From Trichosphaerium sp. ATCC 40318 (taxonomy: Eukaryota; Discosea; Flabellinia; Trichosidae): a DNA stretch of 41,767 nt. The position numbers and the translations under genes were made by a program. The stretch is from assembly GCA_038496445.1 (NCBI GenBank), contig JALMLS010000595.1:1-41767 (forward strand). The letters run 5' to 3'. Within the stretch, counting starts at the first letter, position 1. Every line of letters starts with the position of its first letter. Below, piece after piece: positions 11,490-21,929 of this stretch. The notes below the pieces were generated by a model. That model did not search any database and was not told the DNA's origin. It saw only the letters and a program-made list of their open reading frames with translations.

Positions 11490-11990
11490 TTGACATCAAG
11501 ACTTGCATTATTCGCACTGTATATGTTAATTTACATCACCAACAGCACGTGCGCAGTTGTTTCAAGGTGTACATGGGAAAATACAACATACACGCTCCAT
11601 AATGATACAGACAACGATTCATGCGAAATGGGTAATGTTTTAATGAGAAAGAACTTACTCGCATTTTATTTGCCCTAACATTGCTTTGTTAGCTAGGATT
11701 CAATCGTCTTGTACTAGACAGTAAACATGGAAGAATCTGTAATTACTTTATTTCCTCTGTATGAGAATGCTATAGAAATCACAGACTATAATTGTGGTTA
11801 TCACAAAAAAAAAAAAAAAAAAAAAAAGGCAACCTTCTCCCTCTTTTTAAAGGCTTTACAGGTCATTGCTACAGCCCTGTTCGCTTGAGGTACACGTGGC
11901 CTAAAGCTCAAGGTACCCTACAAAAAAATAGTATCTCTGAAATATTAATATATTAATAGTTCATCTCAAGGACATTGTTTACAACAAGGT
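11490..11990 (+). pseudogene. Truncated lectin pseudogene D
   Basis: Exon 1 (11490-11631) still encodes an intact signal peptide and CTWENTTYTLHNDTDND, but its first codon is TTG where the paralogues have ATG. Exon 2 carries an extra base after its GACAGT and a shifted donor. Exons 3 and 4 are missing: a run of 23 adenines takes their place and leads straight to exon 5 (YTWP.AQ remains in a TACACGTGGCCT context). Exon 6 begins at about 11969 and stops being recognisable after ACAACAAGGTG. Three independent defects make it a pseudogene. Confidence 0.8.
11805..11827 (+). repeat. Run of 23 adenines
   Basis: Homopolymer lying where exons 3-4 of pseudogene D should be. It may mark a deletion joint or a retroposed tail. 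Its length may be unreliable in sequencing. Confidence 0.9.
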
Positions 11991-12212
11991 GTACTAAAAA
12001 AGAACCTATCCTTTGTGTTCTTGTTCGCCACTTGTCATTGTTGTTAACTGATTTGCTTCTTTGTTGTGTATTGTATGAGAATAGAATAGAGTCGGTTCAC
12101 TCAGTTCAAACGCGTGAAATAATCGAAAGTCATTCAAAAACAATTGTTTACGTTGTACGACTTTTTTTTCTTTTCTCTTTATTAATCTTGCGGGCAACCC
12201 TTAACTCCATTA
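11991..12212 (+). promoter_or_regulatory. Upstream region of F-box/MORN gene 1, shared with gene 3
   Basis: Just before the start codon are a T-rich block (ACGACTTTTTTTTC) and a CAACCCTTAACTCCA string. Both have close counterparts at the same spacing upstream of the minus-strand paralogue starting at 35890 (ACGACTTTTTTCTTTT and GAACCCTTAACTTCA). The conserved pair is a candidate core promoter; function is inferred. Confidence 0.4.
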
Positions 12213-13175
12213 ATGACATCCAAAACACCAAAATACAATGTACGGTATAAACGACGTCACACTACGACTAACAACAACAAAAACTAGTTACCATCCGAGG
12301 AATGTCTTGTATTGTGTCTTCCGTTGGAACTACATTGTGAAATCATTGATTTAAGCTTTGAAGTTTATCAAAAGTGGTCGTTGTTATCAAAATACACAGC
12401 AACAACAACAAGGTTTGACAACGAGTTAAATAAACATGGGAAATGGATAAAAAAAAGAGATAAACTGCTAACTGTTTTATTTCACGTGCATTTCAAAAAC
12501 GGTTTACGTCATGGATATTCGAAGAGTTGGTATGATGACGGCCAAGTATCATCTCAAGTACAGTTCGTGAATGGTAAAGAACAAGGAGAGTTTAAGAAGT
12601 TCTATCCTAGTGGTACATTGAGGCAATGTTTCAATTACATAGATGGTAAAAAAGACAAAGAGTTTAAGCAGTTCTATAGGAATGGTCAAGTATCTACGCA
12701 CCGTAATTATTCCAATGGAGTACTAGAAGGAGAGTACAAAGAGTGGTATACTGATGGTAAAATGAAGATGAAGGTATTTTATGTCAACGGTAAAAGAGAA
12801 GGAGTGAGCAAGCGTTGGTATGAAAATGGCCAATTGAGAGCTCACTACAATTATGTGAATGGTAAAGAAGAAGGAGAGTGTAAGTACTGGTATGAGAATG
12901 GCCAACTGAGAGATCAGTACAATGCTGTAAATGGTAAACATGAAGGTGAGTGTAAGCGGTGGTATAACAATGGGCGATTGTGGAGTAATACATACTACAA
13001 AAATGGTACTATTGAAGGAGAAGCCAAGGAGTGGTATCAAAATGGACGAACAAAGAAAATAGTTTATTATGAGAATGGCAAATATAATGGCACTTTTAAG
13101 AGGTATGACTTACGGGGCAACTTGACTTTACAGTGTAGATATGTAAATGGTTTGAGAACGAAAAAAAATAGCTAA
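12213..13175 (+). CDS. F-box-like MORN-repeat protein 1
   Basis: Two exons: 12213-12239 (nine codons, MTSKTPKYN) and 12300-13175, separated by a 60-nt GT-AG intron; 300 aa. The same short-exon structure is seen in the two paralogues, and there is no in-frame ATG at the start of the long exon, which supports it. The N-terminus has an F-box-like segment (LPLELHCEIIDLSFEVY, then LLSKYTA). Nine MORN_2-type repeats follow, consensus YVNGK.EGE.K.WYENGQL. Such repeats form an extended beta sheet and occur in antitoxin-like bacterial proteins, protists and giant viruses. The F-box suggests an SCF adaptor with the repeats as target binder; this is inferred. Confidence 0.85.
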
Positions 13176-14273
13176 AACTAAATAAAAAAGGTTGATAGTT
13201 TGAACACTGACACCAGATGCTGCACCGTATAATAAGGTATTCACTGCTTAATCTTCTTCAAGTCGAACATGCAAAGTTTCACACTAATGAATCGTAGACA
13301 GACACTGCGTGATAATTCAATATGAAACCAGCACACGTGTTTTTTAACAACACTTGTCTTAAATAGCTCACACTGAGTCTTTACAGGTCATTAACCCTAT
13401 TACTGCTAAAGGTTGGCTACCATGAGATGTTATCTTCATCAAACCTGTACTAAGTGTCCAAAATGTTGAGATCCGAGTAAAGTGTTGTCCGTTTTATATT
13501 ATCCGTCTCATTTTCGTCTTACTATTTTCTAGCAAGTGAGTTTCTAGCACTTTTAGCAGATCTAGCAAGAATTGACACTTGTCAAATGGTGTAGATCTAC
13601 TATCACCATGTGAACTATCTGCATTACTATATTGTTTCATAGTATGACTTGCGTACCTTTAAGGCTAACAAAAATGTGTATGTCAGTTTCAACAGACCCC
13701 GTAAGATTGCAGTATTTTACCTACGCAAACTGTACACGGTACGAGCCCACAAGAGTGCTCAATGAGGTAAAAGCGAATTAACAAGGTATGATGCCCTACA
13801 AAGCTATTGCATTACGGCCAAACACGATATGAATGGCCTCAAACACCGTTTGCTGTTTGTTTTGCAACAAAAATTCAACGTAAGTGTATAACTTACTAGC
13901 GCTACACTGGCGCCTACCCCACGCTAACAAAAGTGCTACGGCAGCACCCAAACAGCAAGTCAGGTGTAGCAATATTAAACCCTCCCAAAGTGCCACTAGC
14001 GTTGCTGTAGGCTTTGTAAACGCCGCCAGGTGTCAAATATTTGTATTAAAAAATTTTGCAATGGGTTTGTTAAATCACGGTTTCCACGTGGGTTTGAACT
14101 GTTGGATTCACTCGACAGGCGGGAGGCTAGATTATTTGAAAAAAGATCTATCGGAACTGTCAATCCGTCAGATAATGGATAGACAATGTTAAGGTTTTCT
14201 TTGGGAAATGGTAAACGACTTTCTTTAGTTCACAGCATATTCTAGAAAATAAGAAGCTACTCTTGAAAGTAAT
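13176..14273. other. Gene-poor stretch upstream of the interrupted lectin gene
   Basis: No intact gene found. It contains a weak reverse-transcriptase-like relic (13801-13880) and the presumed promoter of lectin gene E. A 102-codon open frame at 13884-14192 has no recognisable domain and unconvincing composition. Confidence 0.4.
13801..13880 (+). pseudogene. Possible Ty3/gypsy reverse-transcriptase fragment
   Basis: One frame reads GQTRYEWPQTPFAVCF followed by ATKIQR. This resembles the RT block G.YEW..MPFG..NAP.T.QR, which the nearby intact element has as YEWTAMPFGLTNAP. Only about 25 residues match and both sides are degraded, so it may be chance. Confidence 0.3.
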
Positions 14274-14284
14274 ATGATAAAGGT

Positions 14285-14364
14285 TGTCACGATATTTGAC
14301 ATGTACTTATATAGAATAAAACACACTTAACTACAACTCGTACCTCGCACCTTTTCTCGTAACA
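14285..14364 (+). repeat. 5' LTR (80 bp)
   Basis: Starts TGTCACGATATTTGAC and ends CTCGTAACA (TG...CA termini). By eye it is identical to the copy at 20945-21024. Eighty bases is exceptionally short for an LTR; it must hold promoter, R region and poly(A) signal. A TATATAGAATAAAA stretch may serve as both TATA box and AATAAA signal. Confidence 0.93.
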
Positions 14365-14369
14365 TAATT

Positions 14370-14384
14370 TGGCGACTTGAAAGG
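14370..14384 (+). other. Primer-binding site
   Basis: TGGCGACTTGAAAGG lies five bases after the 5' LTR. Its TGG complements the CCA end of a tRNA, and TGGCGAC would pair with a tRNA ending GUCGCCA (serine tRNAs of this type are known). The exact primer tRNA is inferred. Confidence 0.65.
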
Positions 14385-14516
14385 ATATTTGAACCATAAA
14401 TATAGCGATTGTTAAGTATAAACAAAAAACTTACAAATTGGGGGCAAACGCTTTAAAACACGTGTTAAAGCTCTCCTACAACAACAGAAATCGACTCGCT
14501 TTCAGTAGTAAGTCGT

Positions 14517-14838
14517 GGGGCAGTACATCTCCTTAATACCTGTACAAACAAACGGTACGCGCGTCTAACGCAGTACCGGGGGCAGTACATCTCCTTAAGA
14601 CCTGTACACAAATTTAATTGAGAGACACCTTTGACTTGGGTGTTTCCAAACGGTACGTGCTCTAAACGCACTACTGGGGGCAGTACATCTCCATAAAACC
14701 TGTACACAAAATTAATTGGTAGGTACCTTTGACTTGGGTACCTCCAGGGGCAGTACATCTCCATAAAATCTGTACATAATCGGTACGTCAAAAGACAACG
14801 CCGGGGGCAGTACATCTCCTTAAAATCTGTACTTCTGA
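14517..14838 (+). repeat. Five spaced repeats in the element's 5' leader
   Basis: The word GGCAGTACATCTCC, followed by TTAA or ATAA, AYCTGTAC and a GGTACG variant, recurs five times. CAGTACATCTCC starts at 14521, 14583, 14681, 14751 and 14807. Spacing varies from 56 to 98 nt. They sit between the primer-binding site and the Gag start, where packaging or translation signals would be expected; function unknown. Confidence 0.8.
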
Positions 14839-14983
14839 AAACGAACGCTTTCACACGGACAAAAAGTTTAGACGGCAAACGTCCTTCTGTGCGCAGGTAT
14901 CTAAAGCGCACCACGAAAGCTACGTACCACTACAAAACATAAAAATTGCTTTTGTAAGAAACATTATTTGATCACGATTAGTC

Positions 14984-16801
14984 ATGTCAAATAATTCGAA
15001 TGACCAGATGATGCAAATCCTGTTAAACCTTCAGTCACAGATGCAACAGACTCAAAATGAGATGCAGCGACAGGGTCAGGTTATAGCAAACCTATCACAA
15101 CGGGATCAGCCATCTACGAAGTCTCCTACTATTGCTGCGACGACTTCACCTTACCGACAACCATCGAGTTTTCTATACGCTACACCTCACATTATGGCAC
15201 AGCGACAACATCAGAGACAGATGCAGTATCTGTCTACACAACCTCAGATGACTCCCTTTTTGCCGAGAACACAGATGTCATATCAACCGACTGGTCAACA
15301 ATTACAGTCTGTACCACGAACCACAACTGTACAGCAGCCGATGTCAAGGCCTCCAGCAACTCCGTTTGTTTCCAGAACAGCCACTGTCACCACAAAGACA
15401 GTGAAGAAGAAGAATTTTCCAAAGAAGAAGAAGGACGTTCCAAAAGAAAAGAATGTTGCAACAAAAAGAATAAAAAGAAGGTTTATTCTACCAACAAAGA
15501 TTCCTGTGGAGACAGGACAAGTTACAAAACTTTGGAACAACGCTTTGGCTGAATCTAAGAAGAATATTCAACCAGCTATATTGGACAGTCAAGCTACGAA
15601 GGAACAGATTGCTGATCGTGATAAAACTTATAAGCAAAATCAACATGATTATGCTGTTCAGTATTTTGGTAATCTCTGTGTTGCTTATGCTAGAGAGAAA
15701 GCACAGACAGAGTTAGACAAGTTCTTTGCTAGAGAAGGTAAAGAAGAAGAATCAATTAGTGATTCAGAAAGCGAGACAGACGAAGATGACGAGGATGACG
15801 ACGATGATTCATTCGACTTCACAGAAATTCGCAAAGCCTTACCTGAAGATCCTAAAGTGACACCAAGTTCTTTACCACAACCAAACTTTGGTACTAATCC
15901 TATTATTCCTCAAGCACAGCCTTACATGATGCCGCAATACCAAGTTCCAATGCCAGGTTATCCGAATATTATCACCAACAACGCAAGTGATAATGAAATT
16001 TTCTTTTATGGAAAACCAGGTGAAAATGTCTTGAGATGGATTGCTGATATATCTGCTGTTGCTACACGTAGTCCTACGACTGTCCAGATGTTTATTGGAC
16101 TTATCGAAAAGAACCTGAAGGGTTTTGCAAAAGATTATTACAAAGATCAATTCCCTGGTGGTGCGGTCGAAGGACAAGAGAATGAAGTTTTTGAGAAACT
16201 TCAAAATTATTTTTCTTCTGAAGTAACAAGAGAAGGACTTCGACATGCATTCAAGAGCTACGTTCAAGATCAACTACCAGTATTGCAATACGCAGCTAGA
16301 AAAGGAAGAAAAGCTAACGATGCTGGCTATCATATCAACCACCAGACGCGTATCAAATATTTTATTAAAGGACTCAATCCTGAGATACAAGAACATCTGA
16401 GGAAAGAACGATACAAGTGGGAAGATTGGTCCGAATGTGTTACTAGAGCACATCACATTGAAGCGGCTATTAATGATACTAAGAAAGCTGTTGGAGATAA
16501 GAAGAAAGATAAGAAACCAAAGCCTAAGCCGAAACCAAAGACGAAGACCAGCGAAGAACAAACCGACAAAACAAAAGCCGATTGGTCTGATCCAAATGTA
16601 CAACCAAATCCTAGAACACATTGGTGTGTACATCACAAGAAATGGAGTTATCATACCTCCTACAAATGCGAATTGAATCCGAAGGTCATAGCCAGGAAGA
16701 AAAGACGAGCTGAACGAAAGAAGAAAGCTGAAGAAGAGAAAGATGTCACAGTTGCTTCCATCAAGACCGAAGAATCAGGTGAAGATTCGGGAAACGAGTA
16801 A
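14984..16801 (+). CDS. gag: Gag polyprotein of the Ty3/gypsy element
   Basis: 605 aa. The N-terminus is Gln/Asn/Met-rich and probably coiled coil (about residues 5-45). A Lys-rich block (about 145-170) and an acidic run rich in Asp/Glu (about 253-275) precede the capsid-like region (FFYGKPGENVLRWIADI, about 347-365). The C-terminus is very basic and carries a zinc-knuckle-like C-V-H-H...H....C pattern (CVHHKKWSYHTSYKC), the C-X2-H-X5-H-X4-C variant known from gypsy Gag proteins. The protein packages element RNA. It ends at TAA 16799-16801, immediately after a slippery heptamer that feeds Pol. Confidence 0.93.
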   Translation: MSNNSNDQMMQILLNLQSQMQQTQNEMQRQGQVIANLSQRDQPSTKSPTIAATTSPYRQPSSFLYATPHIMAQRQHQRQMQYLSTQPQMTPFLPRTQMSYQPTGQQLQSVPRTTTVQQPMSRPPATPFVSRTATVTTKTVKKKNFPKKKKDVPKEKNVATKRIKRRFILPTKIPVETGQVTKLWNNALAESKKNIQPAILDSQATKEQIADRDKTYKQNQHDYAVQYFGNLCVAYAREKAQTELDKFFAREGKEEESISDSESETDEDDEDDDDDSFDFTEIRKALPEDPKVTPSSLPQPNFGTNPIIPQAQPYMMPQYQVPMPGYPNIITNNASDNEIFFYGKPGENVLRWIADISAVATRSPTTVQMFIGLIEKNLKGFAKDYYKDQFPGGAVEGQENEVFEKLQNYFSSEVTREGLRHAFKSYVQDQLPVLQYAARKGRKANDAGYHINHQTRIKYFIKGLNPEIQEHLRKERYKWEDWSECVTRAHHIEAAINDTKKAVGDKKKDKKPKPKPKPKTKTSEEQTDKTKADWSDPNVQPNPRTHWCVHHKKWSYHTSYKCELNPKVIARKKRRAERKKKAEEEKDVTVASIKTEESGEDSGNE

Positions 16802-16853
16802 AAGACATTGCATTTGGCTCAAGCAATGTCACTCGTGAACATACTCCAGAGCC
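16789..16853 (+). promoter_or_regulatory. Putative -1 ribosomal frameshift signal (slippery heptamer plus pseudoknot)
   Basis: The heptamer G GGA AAC (16789-16795) lies in the Gag frame, three codons from its end. Eight bases later a perfect 8-bp stem forms: GACATTGC (16804-16811) with GCAATGTC (16823-16830). Its loop contains GGCTC (16816-16820), which pairs with GAGCC (16849-16853), giving an H-type pseudoknot. A -1 slip leads exactly into the Pol frame. This matches the classical retroviral arrangement. Confidence 0.85.
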
Positions 16854-19800
16854 TTTTGGAGATGTAACAACACACAATAAAGAAGTTAGATCAAAACGTG
16901 TTGTCAATTCTCCAAGCCCTCCTTCTTACGTCCTGGCCCATATAAACCAAGCTCCTATAGTGTCATATTTGGATGGTGGATGCGATAAATCTATCATTCA
17001 CTCCTCTTTTCTTAACAACTTACCAGAAGTAGAAGTACTATCAACTACAGCGCAAGCTAGTACTTTGAATTCGAACAAATTCAAGCTGGATGGTATTGTT
17101 TCCGTTTCTCTTTCCTTTGGAAATCAAGAACAAAGATTAGTAGAATTATACGTGACATCAGATATGGAAGAAGTCTTGGTTATTGGACGTGACCTACAAG
17201 AAAGATTTAATATGAGTGTCAACTATGCTAAAAGAACAGTTACATTTGCAGATGATTCAACTATTCCAATTATCAACCGATCCAATAAAGAAGGAGAAGT
17301 TCGTCTCCTATACTCAAGAGATCAGATACAGATATATCCGAAAGAGACAGTGATTTTGACTATGAAGTTTCGTAGTCAGTTACCAGATGGAACAGTTGGA
17401 ATAGTCACACCGGTTGGCCCGATATGGAAAAGAACTAGATTAGTTACTGGACCTATTATATCTGTCATTAATAATGGTCATTGTGTTATGCAAATAACCA
17501 ACTTGTCTGAAAAGACAATAAACATTCAACCAGGTCAACGACTTGGTAAATTTCAAACTCAGAAGTCTAAAATGCTGGTTAGAGGATTAAGAACAATCGA
17601 ACAGATTAACGCATATAAAGCAACTCAAGCAGAGCTAGATTTGGTGGAAGAATACTTTGGTGAGCAACTTAAGGAATGTGCTATCAAAGACGAAGAAGAA
17701 CTTCATACTATTCGCAACCTATTGGCTACGCATTTGAAGTCGTTTGATATAGCCTTAAACAAACCTCCTAAAACGGCCGTACGCATGCATATTAATACTG
17801 GTGACTCACAACCAGTTGCCACAACTCCACGACGTTTTCCTAAACGTTATGTTGAGTTTATAAGGAAATTTATAAAAGATTATTTGAAGACTGGACTTAT
17901 CAGGCCTTCTACAAGCCCCTGGGCTTCACCTATAGTCATCGCTCCAAAGAAAGATGGTACATTGCGATTCTGTATCGATTATCGTGGACTGAACGCAATC
18001 ACTAAGAGAGATGTCTATCCAATTCCCAACATTGATGATGCTTTTGATGCATTGGTTGGAAGTCATTACTTTTCAGTAATGGATGCTTTGTCTGGGTTTC
18101 ACCAACTACAGATGGATGAAGCATCGATTGAAAAGACAGCGTTTGTAGACCAATCTGGTCTATATGAGTGGACTGCAATGCCTTTTGGATTAACGAATGC
18201 ACCTGCTACTTGGCAACGCTATATGAACTTAGTCTTAGCAGGTCTCACCTGGCAGATCTGTTTAGTATATATTGATGATATCATTGTATACTCTAAAGAC
18301 TTCAAAACACATATTCAGAGATTAGACACCGTTTTAACGCAACTGGAGAAATTCAACGTTAAACTTAAACCAAAGAAATGCAAGTTCTTCATGAAGGAAC
18401 TTAATTACTTAGGGCATGTAGTTACTAACAACGGAAGAAAACCTGATCCTGCAAAAATTGAGGCTATAGCTAGAATGCCTCCTCCTAGTGGAAAAAATCG
18501 ATTAAAACAACTCCAAAGATTCTTGGCGATGATCAAGTATTATGGATGTTACGTTAATAATCTAGCTAAAAGATCATATCATTTACGCATTTTAACTCAT
18601 AAGAATGCTGAATGGGTATGGAGAAAAGAGCAACAAGATGCCTTTGAAGACCTTAGAAAGTGTTTAGTAATGGAACCTATTGTATTGGCTTATCCAGATT
18701 TCGATAAAGAATTCGAACTCCACACTGATGCTTCAGATGAGGGTCTTTGTGCAATCTTAACGCAAAGAGATGATGATGGTAAAGAGAGAGTTGTATCTTA
18801 TTATTCTCGATCGCTCAACAAGGCTGAACGAAACTATTCAGCTTCCGTGAAGGAAGCGCTGGCGGTGGTGGCTGGTGTTAGAAAATTTAGACCTTATTTA
18901 TTATCTAAACATTTCACAATCTGGACAGATCATCAAGCTTTGGTTTGGTTCTACCGACACCAAAACCCTGATGGAAAAATGATTAGATGGTCTATATTCC
19001 TCTCAGCATATGATTATACTATCAAACATAGACCTGGTGTAAAAAACGCTAACGCAGATACTGGGTCTCGGTCTCCTGTTATTTCTATCGAAGATGCTCC
19101 AAAGAAAGAATTTGAAGTCAACGAAATCTATACTCCTGTTATTCAAGCTAGAGGAGTTTCGATCTTTCCTGGGCATGTGGTACATAGGAAACCAGTTCCA
19201 GAACCATTACTTCGATTATATTATTTACAAAGACAAGACGCTTTTATGAACAAACAAATAATGTATTTACAATCTCCCGATGTATTCAAGTATTACAAAG
19301 ATGTAGAACGTTTAACTAGAAGCACGAAAGATCTTTGTCTTGACGATTATGGTATACTTTGCAGGAAGTGGATACCTCCAAAGTCTCAACGATCCGATAA
19401 AACCGAAAGAATCCAAACAGTTGTTCCTACACAGATGAGATTGGAACTACTTAGGTTAAACCATGATATCCCTACCTCAGGACATCTGGCAGTTAAACGT
19501 ACTTATCTTAAACTTATGGATAAGTACTGGTGGCCTAACATATGGTTGGATGTTAATCAATATGTTAAAGGATGTACACAATGTCAGACTAAGAAAATCG
19601 ATCGGTGAAAGAAGTTAGGTGGACCAATGGGAACAGTTACTTCAAGATGTCCGATAGATGTTATTGCCGCGGATTTAATCACAAAGTTACCGCGTACCAG
19701 AAACGACAACGTTTGCATTTTGGTGGTTATGGATTACTTCACCAGATATGCTAAGTCTATTCCACTTCCAAACAAAAGGGCATCAACAATTGCACGTGCA

Positions 19801-20916
19801 ATTTATGATGAATTTATATTAGAACATGGAACACCTAACATATTTCTCTCTGATCAAGGTGGTGAATTTAAAAATGTACTTAAGGAACTTATGAAGTTAT
19901 TAAATGTCGACCAACGCCAAACCACAGCATATAGACCTCAAACGGATGGATTGGTTGAAAGATTTAATGCTACCTTAGTTAACATGATAAAGATGTATTG
20001 CAATGACAACCAGACAGATTGGGATGAATATGTAAGACCTTGCACATTCGCTTATAACACATCAGTTCATGAAGAATTAAAAGAAACACCTTATTTCCTT
20101 ATGCATGGTAGAAGAGCAGTATCGTCTTGGGATCAGGCTTTAGGACGAGTATCTACCAAATCAAAAGATAAATATATTAAAAACATTGCAAAAGTGATAA
20201 AGAAAACACATGAAACGTCAGCTATGCTTAGACAGAAAGCATATCAGAGACAGAAGAAACGGTATGATGAGAAGCATCGTACCAAGACATTTTCTGTTGG
20301 ACAAAAAGTTTATTTACGCGTTAACAAGAAACGTGATGTACCATGGGGTAAATCACGAAAGCTTTTTAAGAACTATTCCGGAGTATATTATATTGCTGAA
20401 GTTAAAGGACACCATAACTACCGTATTGGAGTCATGAATAAGGATGGTACTAAAGGACCTATCATCCCAGATGTCTATAACGTTGATCGACTCAAGGAGC
20501 ACAATGAACAAATTTCCGGCGATACAGATAAATTAGTTCAAATAGTAGAAGCTATACCTGTTCTTTCTCCTGCAGAGAAAGCATATGCTAAAGAACAGAG
20601 AGAAAAAATTACAACGAAGGATAGTAATCTTACTATCACTAAGAAAGTAAGCCCTTTTAAAGATGCTTTATTAGAAGTATACAATGCTGTTTCACAACGC
20701 TCTGAAGCGGGTTCAATCACAAAAAAGGTCTTACAGGTTTACAAAAATACACTACATGATCTTATCGCTGGCGATCTTTCCATGTTTGTTACGAGAAATT
20801 CCAGAAGAAATTATTTCAAAGGACAGTTGAAGAATGTTACCACAGTGAAAAAATTTCTGGATTACATGGACTCACTCATTTCCAATTTCGAGACTATCTT
20901 TAAGTCTGAACTATAA
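16796..20916 (+). CDS. pol: Pol polyprotein (protease, RT, RNase H, integrase) with one internal TGA
   Basis: Pol is in the -1 frame relative to Gag and has no obvious start codon of its own, so it is expected as a Gag-Pol fusion. Order: protease-like segment (SYLDGGCDKSII; D-G-G where D-[ST]-G is usual), reverse transcriptase (YEWTAMPFGLTNAP, VYIDDIIVYS), RNase H (HTDASDEG, VKEALAV, WTDHQALVW), integrase zinc finger (H-X6-H, C-X2-C in GCTQCQ) and integrase core (DVIAADL, SDQGGEF, PQTDGLVERF, the D-D-E residues). A TGA at 19606-19608 stands between the zinc finger and the catalytic core; the frame is unbroken on both sides. No clear chromodomain was seen. Stop TAA at 20914-20916. Confidence 0.93.
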
Positions 20917-20935
20917 CTATGTATGGGTTCAGTTT

Positions 20936-20942
20936 GGAGGGG
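20936..20942 (+). other. Polypurine tract
   Basis: GGAGGGG lies two bases before the 3' LTR, the position of the plus-strand primer. Confidence 0.7.
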
Positions 20943-20944
20943 TA

Positions 20945-21024
20945 TGTCACGATATTTGACATGTACTTATATAGAATAAAACACACTTAACTACAACTCG
21001 TACCTCGCACCTTTTCTCGTAACA
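20945..21024 (+). repeat. 3' LTR (80 bp)
   Basis: Same 80 bases as the 5' LTR with no difference seen by eye. Followed by the AAGGT duplication and then the resumed lectin signal-peptide codons. Confidence 0.93.
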
Positions 21025-21929
21025 AAGGTGACCTTGGCACTACTTTTTCTATGTATTTATACGAGCGAAAGCACGTGCTCAGTCGTTTCGAGGTGTTTTT
21101 GGGAAAATACGACCTACACGCTTCATAATGATACAGATAACGATTCATGCGAAATGGGTATGTTATAATAAATGGGTAAATGACTTTTACTTACCAAAAG
21201 TTTTTTACGGATTTAGGCTACAATCCCCTCAAACTGGACAGTATTATGGAAACATCAGTCATGACATTATTTCCCGTACGTCGCGTAACATCTTTTGAAG
21301 CGACTTGGATTTTTCTTCAAATCACGTGGTTTTTAAAAAGTTGTTTAGCCGTTACGTTTGAATATAACCAGTTCAAACGGTACTGCTTTTTTTTGGTATG
21401 ACAACTCACTTGTAAGTCCCATGGCTATGTATAGAGCGTATCCTATAAGTTTCATTGATGATAGCAACTGTTCTACACTTGTAGGAGGCGTGAGTGCTTT
21501 TTTTTCTGTAGCGTGAGATGGTGTTTTATTGATCGCTTTTACATAGTTCATTGCAAATACTTGCACCTCAGAACATTTTGTTTGTGAAGCACCTTCGGAC
21601 ACTGTCCCTTTTGTATCTACACCTTGTTTTAATCCAATACCAAGTGTATGTGAGTACAGGAGCTCTGTTTCAGGTATGTAGAAAATGAATCAAGAAATAT
21701 TTTGTCTGATACAAAATTTCTTTAATTGATGTTTAGATTCTTGCTACAATCCTGTTTCAACACGTCGTACATGGCCTCAAGCACAAGGTACATAAAAAAA
21801 TTATCGCATTTATAAACAAATACAAGTTCTATTAGAACAGTACAATAACTTTTACAATAGCGCATTGTTTACAACAAGGTGGATATCTTGTTACAACCAC
21901 CAACGATGATGAGTTGGATTTTATTTCTG

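Larger units (their letters stand above)
14280..21029 (+). mobile_element. Ty3/gypsy LTR retrotransposon with 5-bp target duplication
   Basis: Body 14285-21024, flanked by AAGGT on both sides (14280-14284, 21025-21029). Two identical 80-bp LTRs, primer-binding site, Gag, Pol in the -1 frame (protease, RT, RNase H, integrase) and a purine tract occur in the order typical of Ty3/gypsy. LTR identity shows a very recent insertion, yet Pol has one in-frame TGA. Orientation is the same as the lectin gene it splits. No envelope-like gene is present. Confidence 0.95.

Noticed and set aside
12723-13040. Long minus-strand open frame antisense to MORN gene 1
   Set aside because: It is the shadow of the repeat-coding strand; its hydrophobic repeats merely mirror the codon pattern of WY.NG units.
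14517-14838. Spaced repeats considered as a CRISPR array
   Set aside because: Spacers are uneven, related to one another and inside a retroelement leader of a eukaryotic genome.
15295-16654. Several minus-strand open frames within Gag
   Set aside because: Composition mirrors the Lys/Glu-rich Gag strand; no domain and no splice signals.
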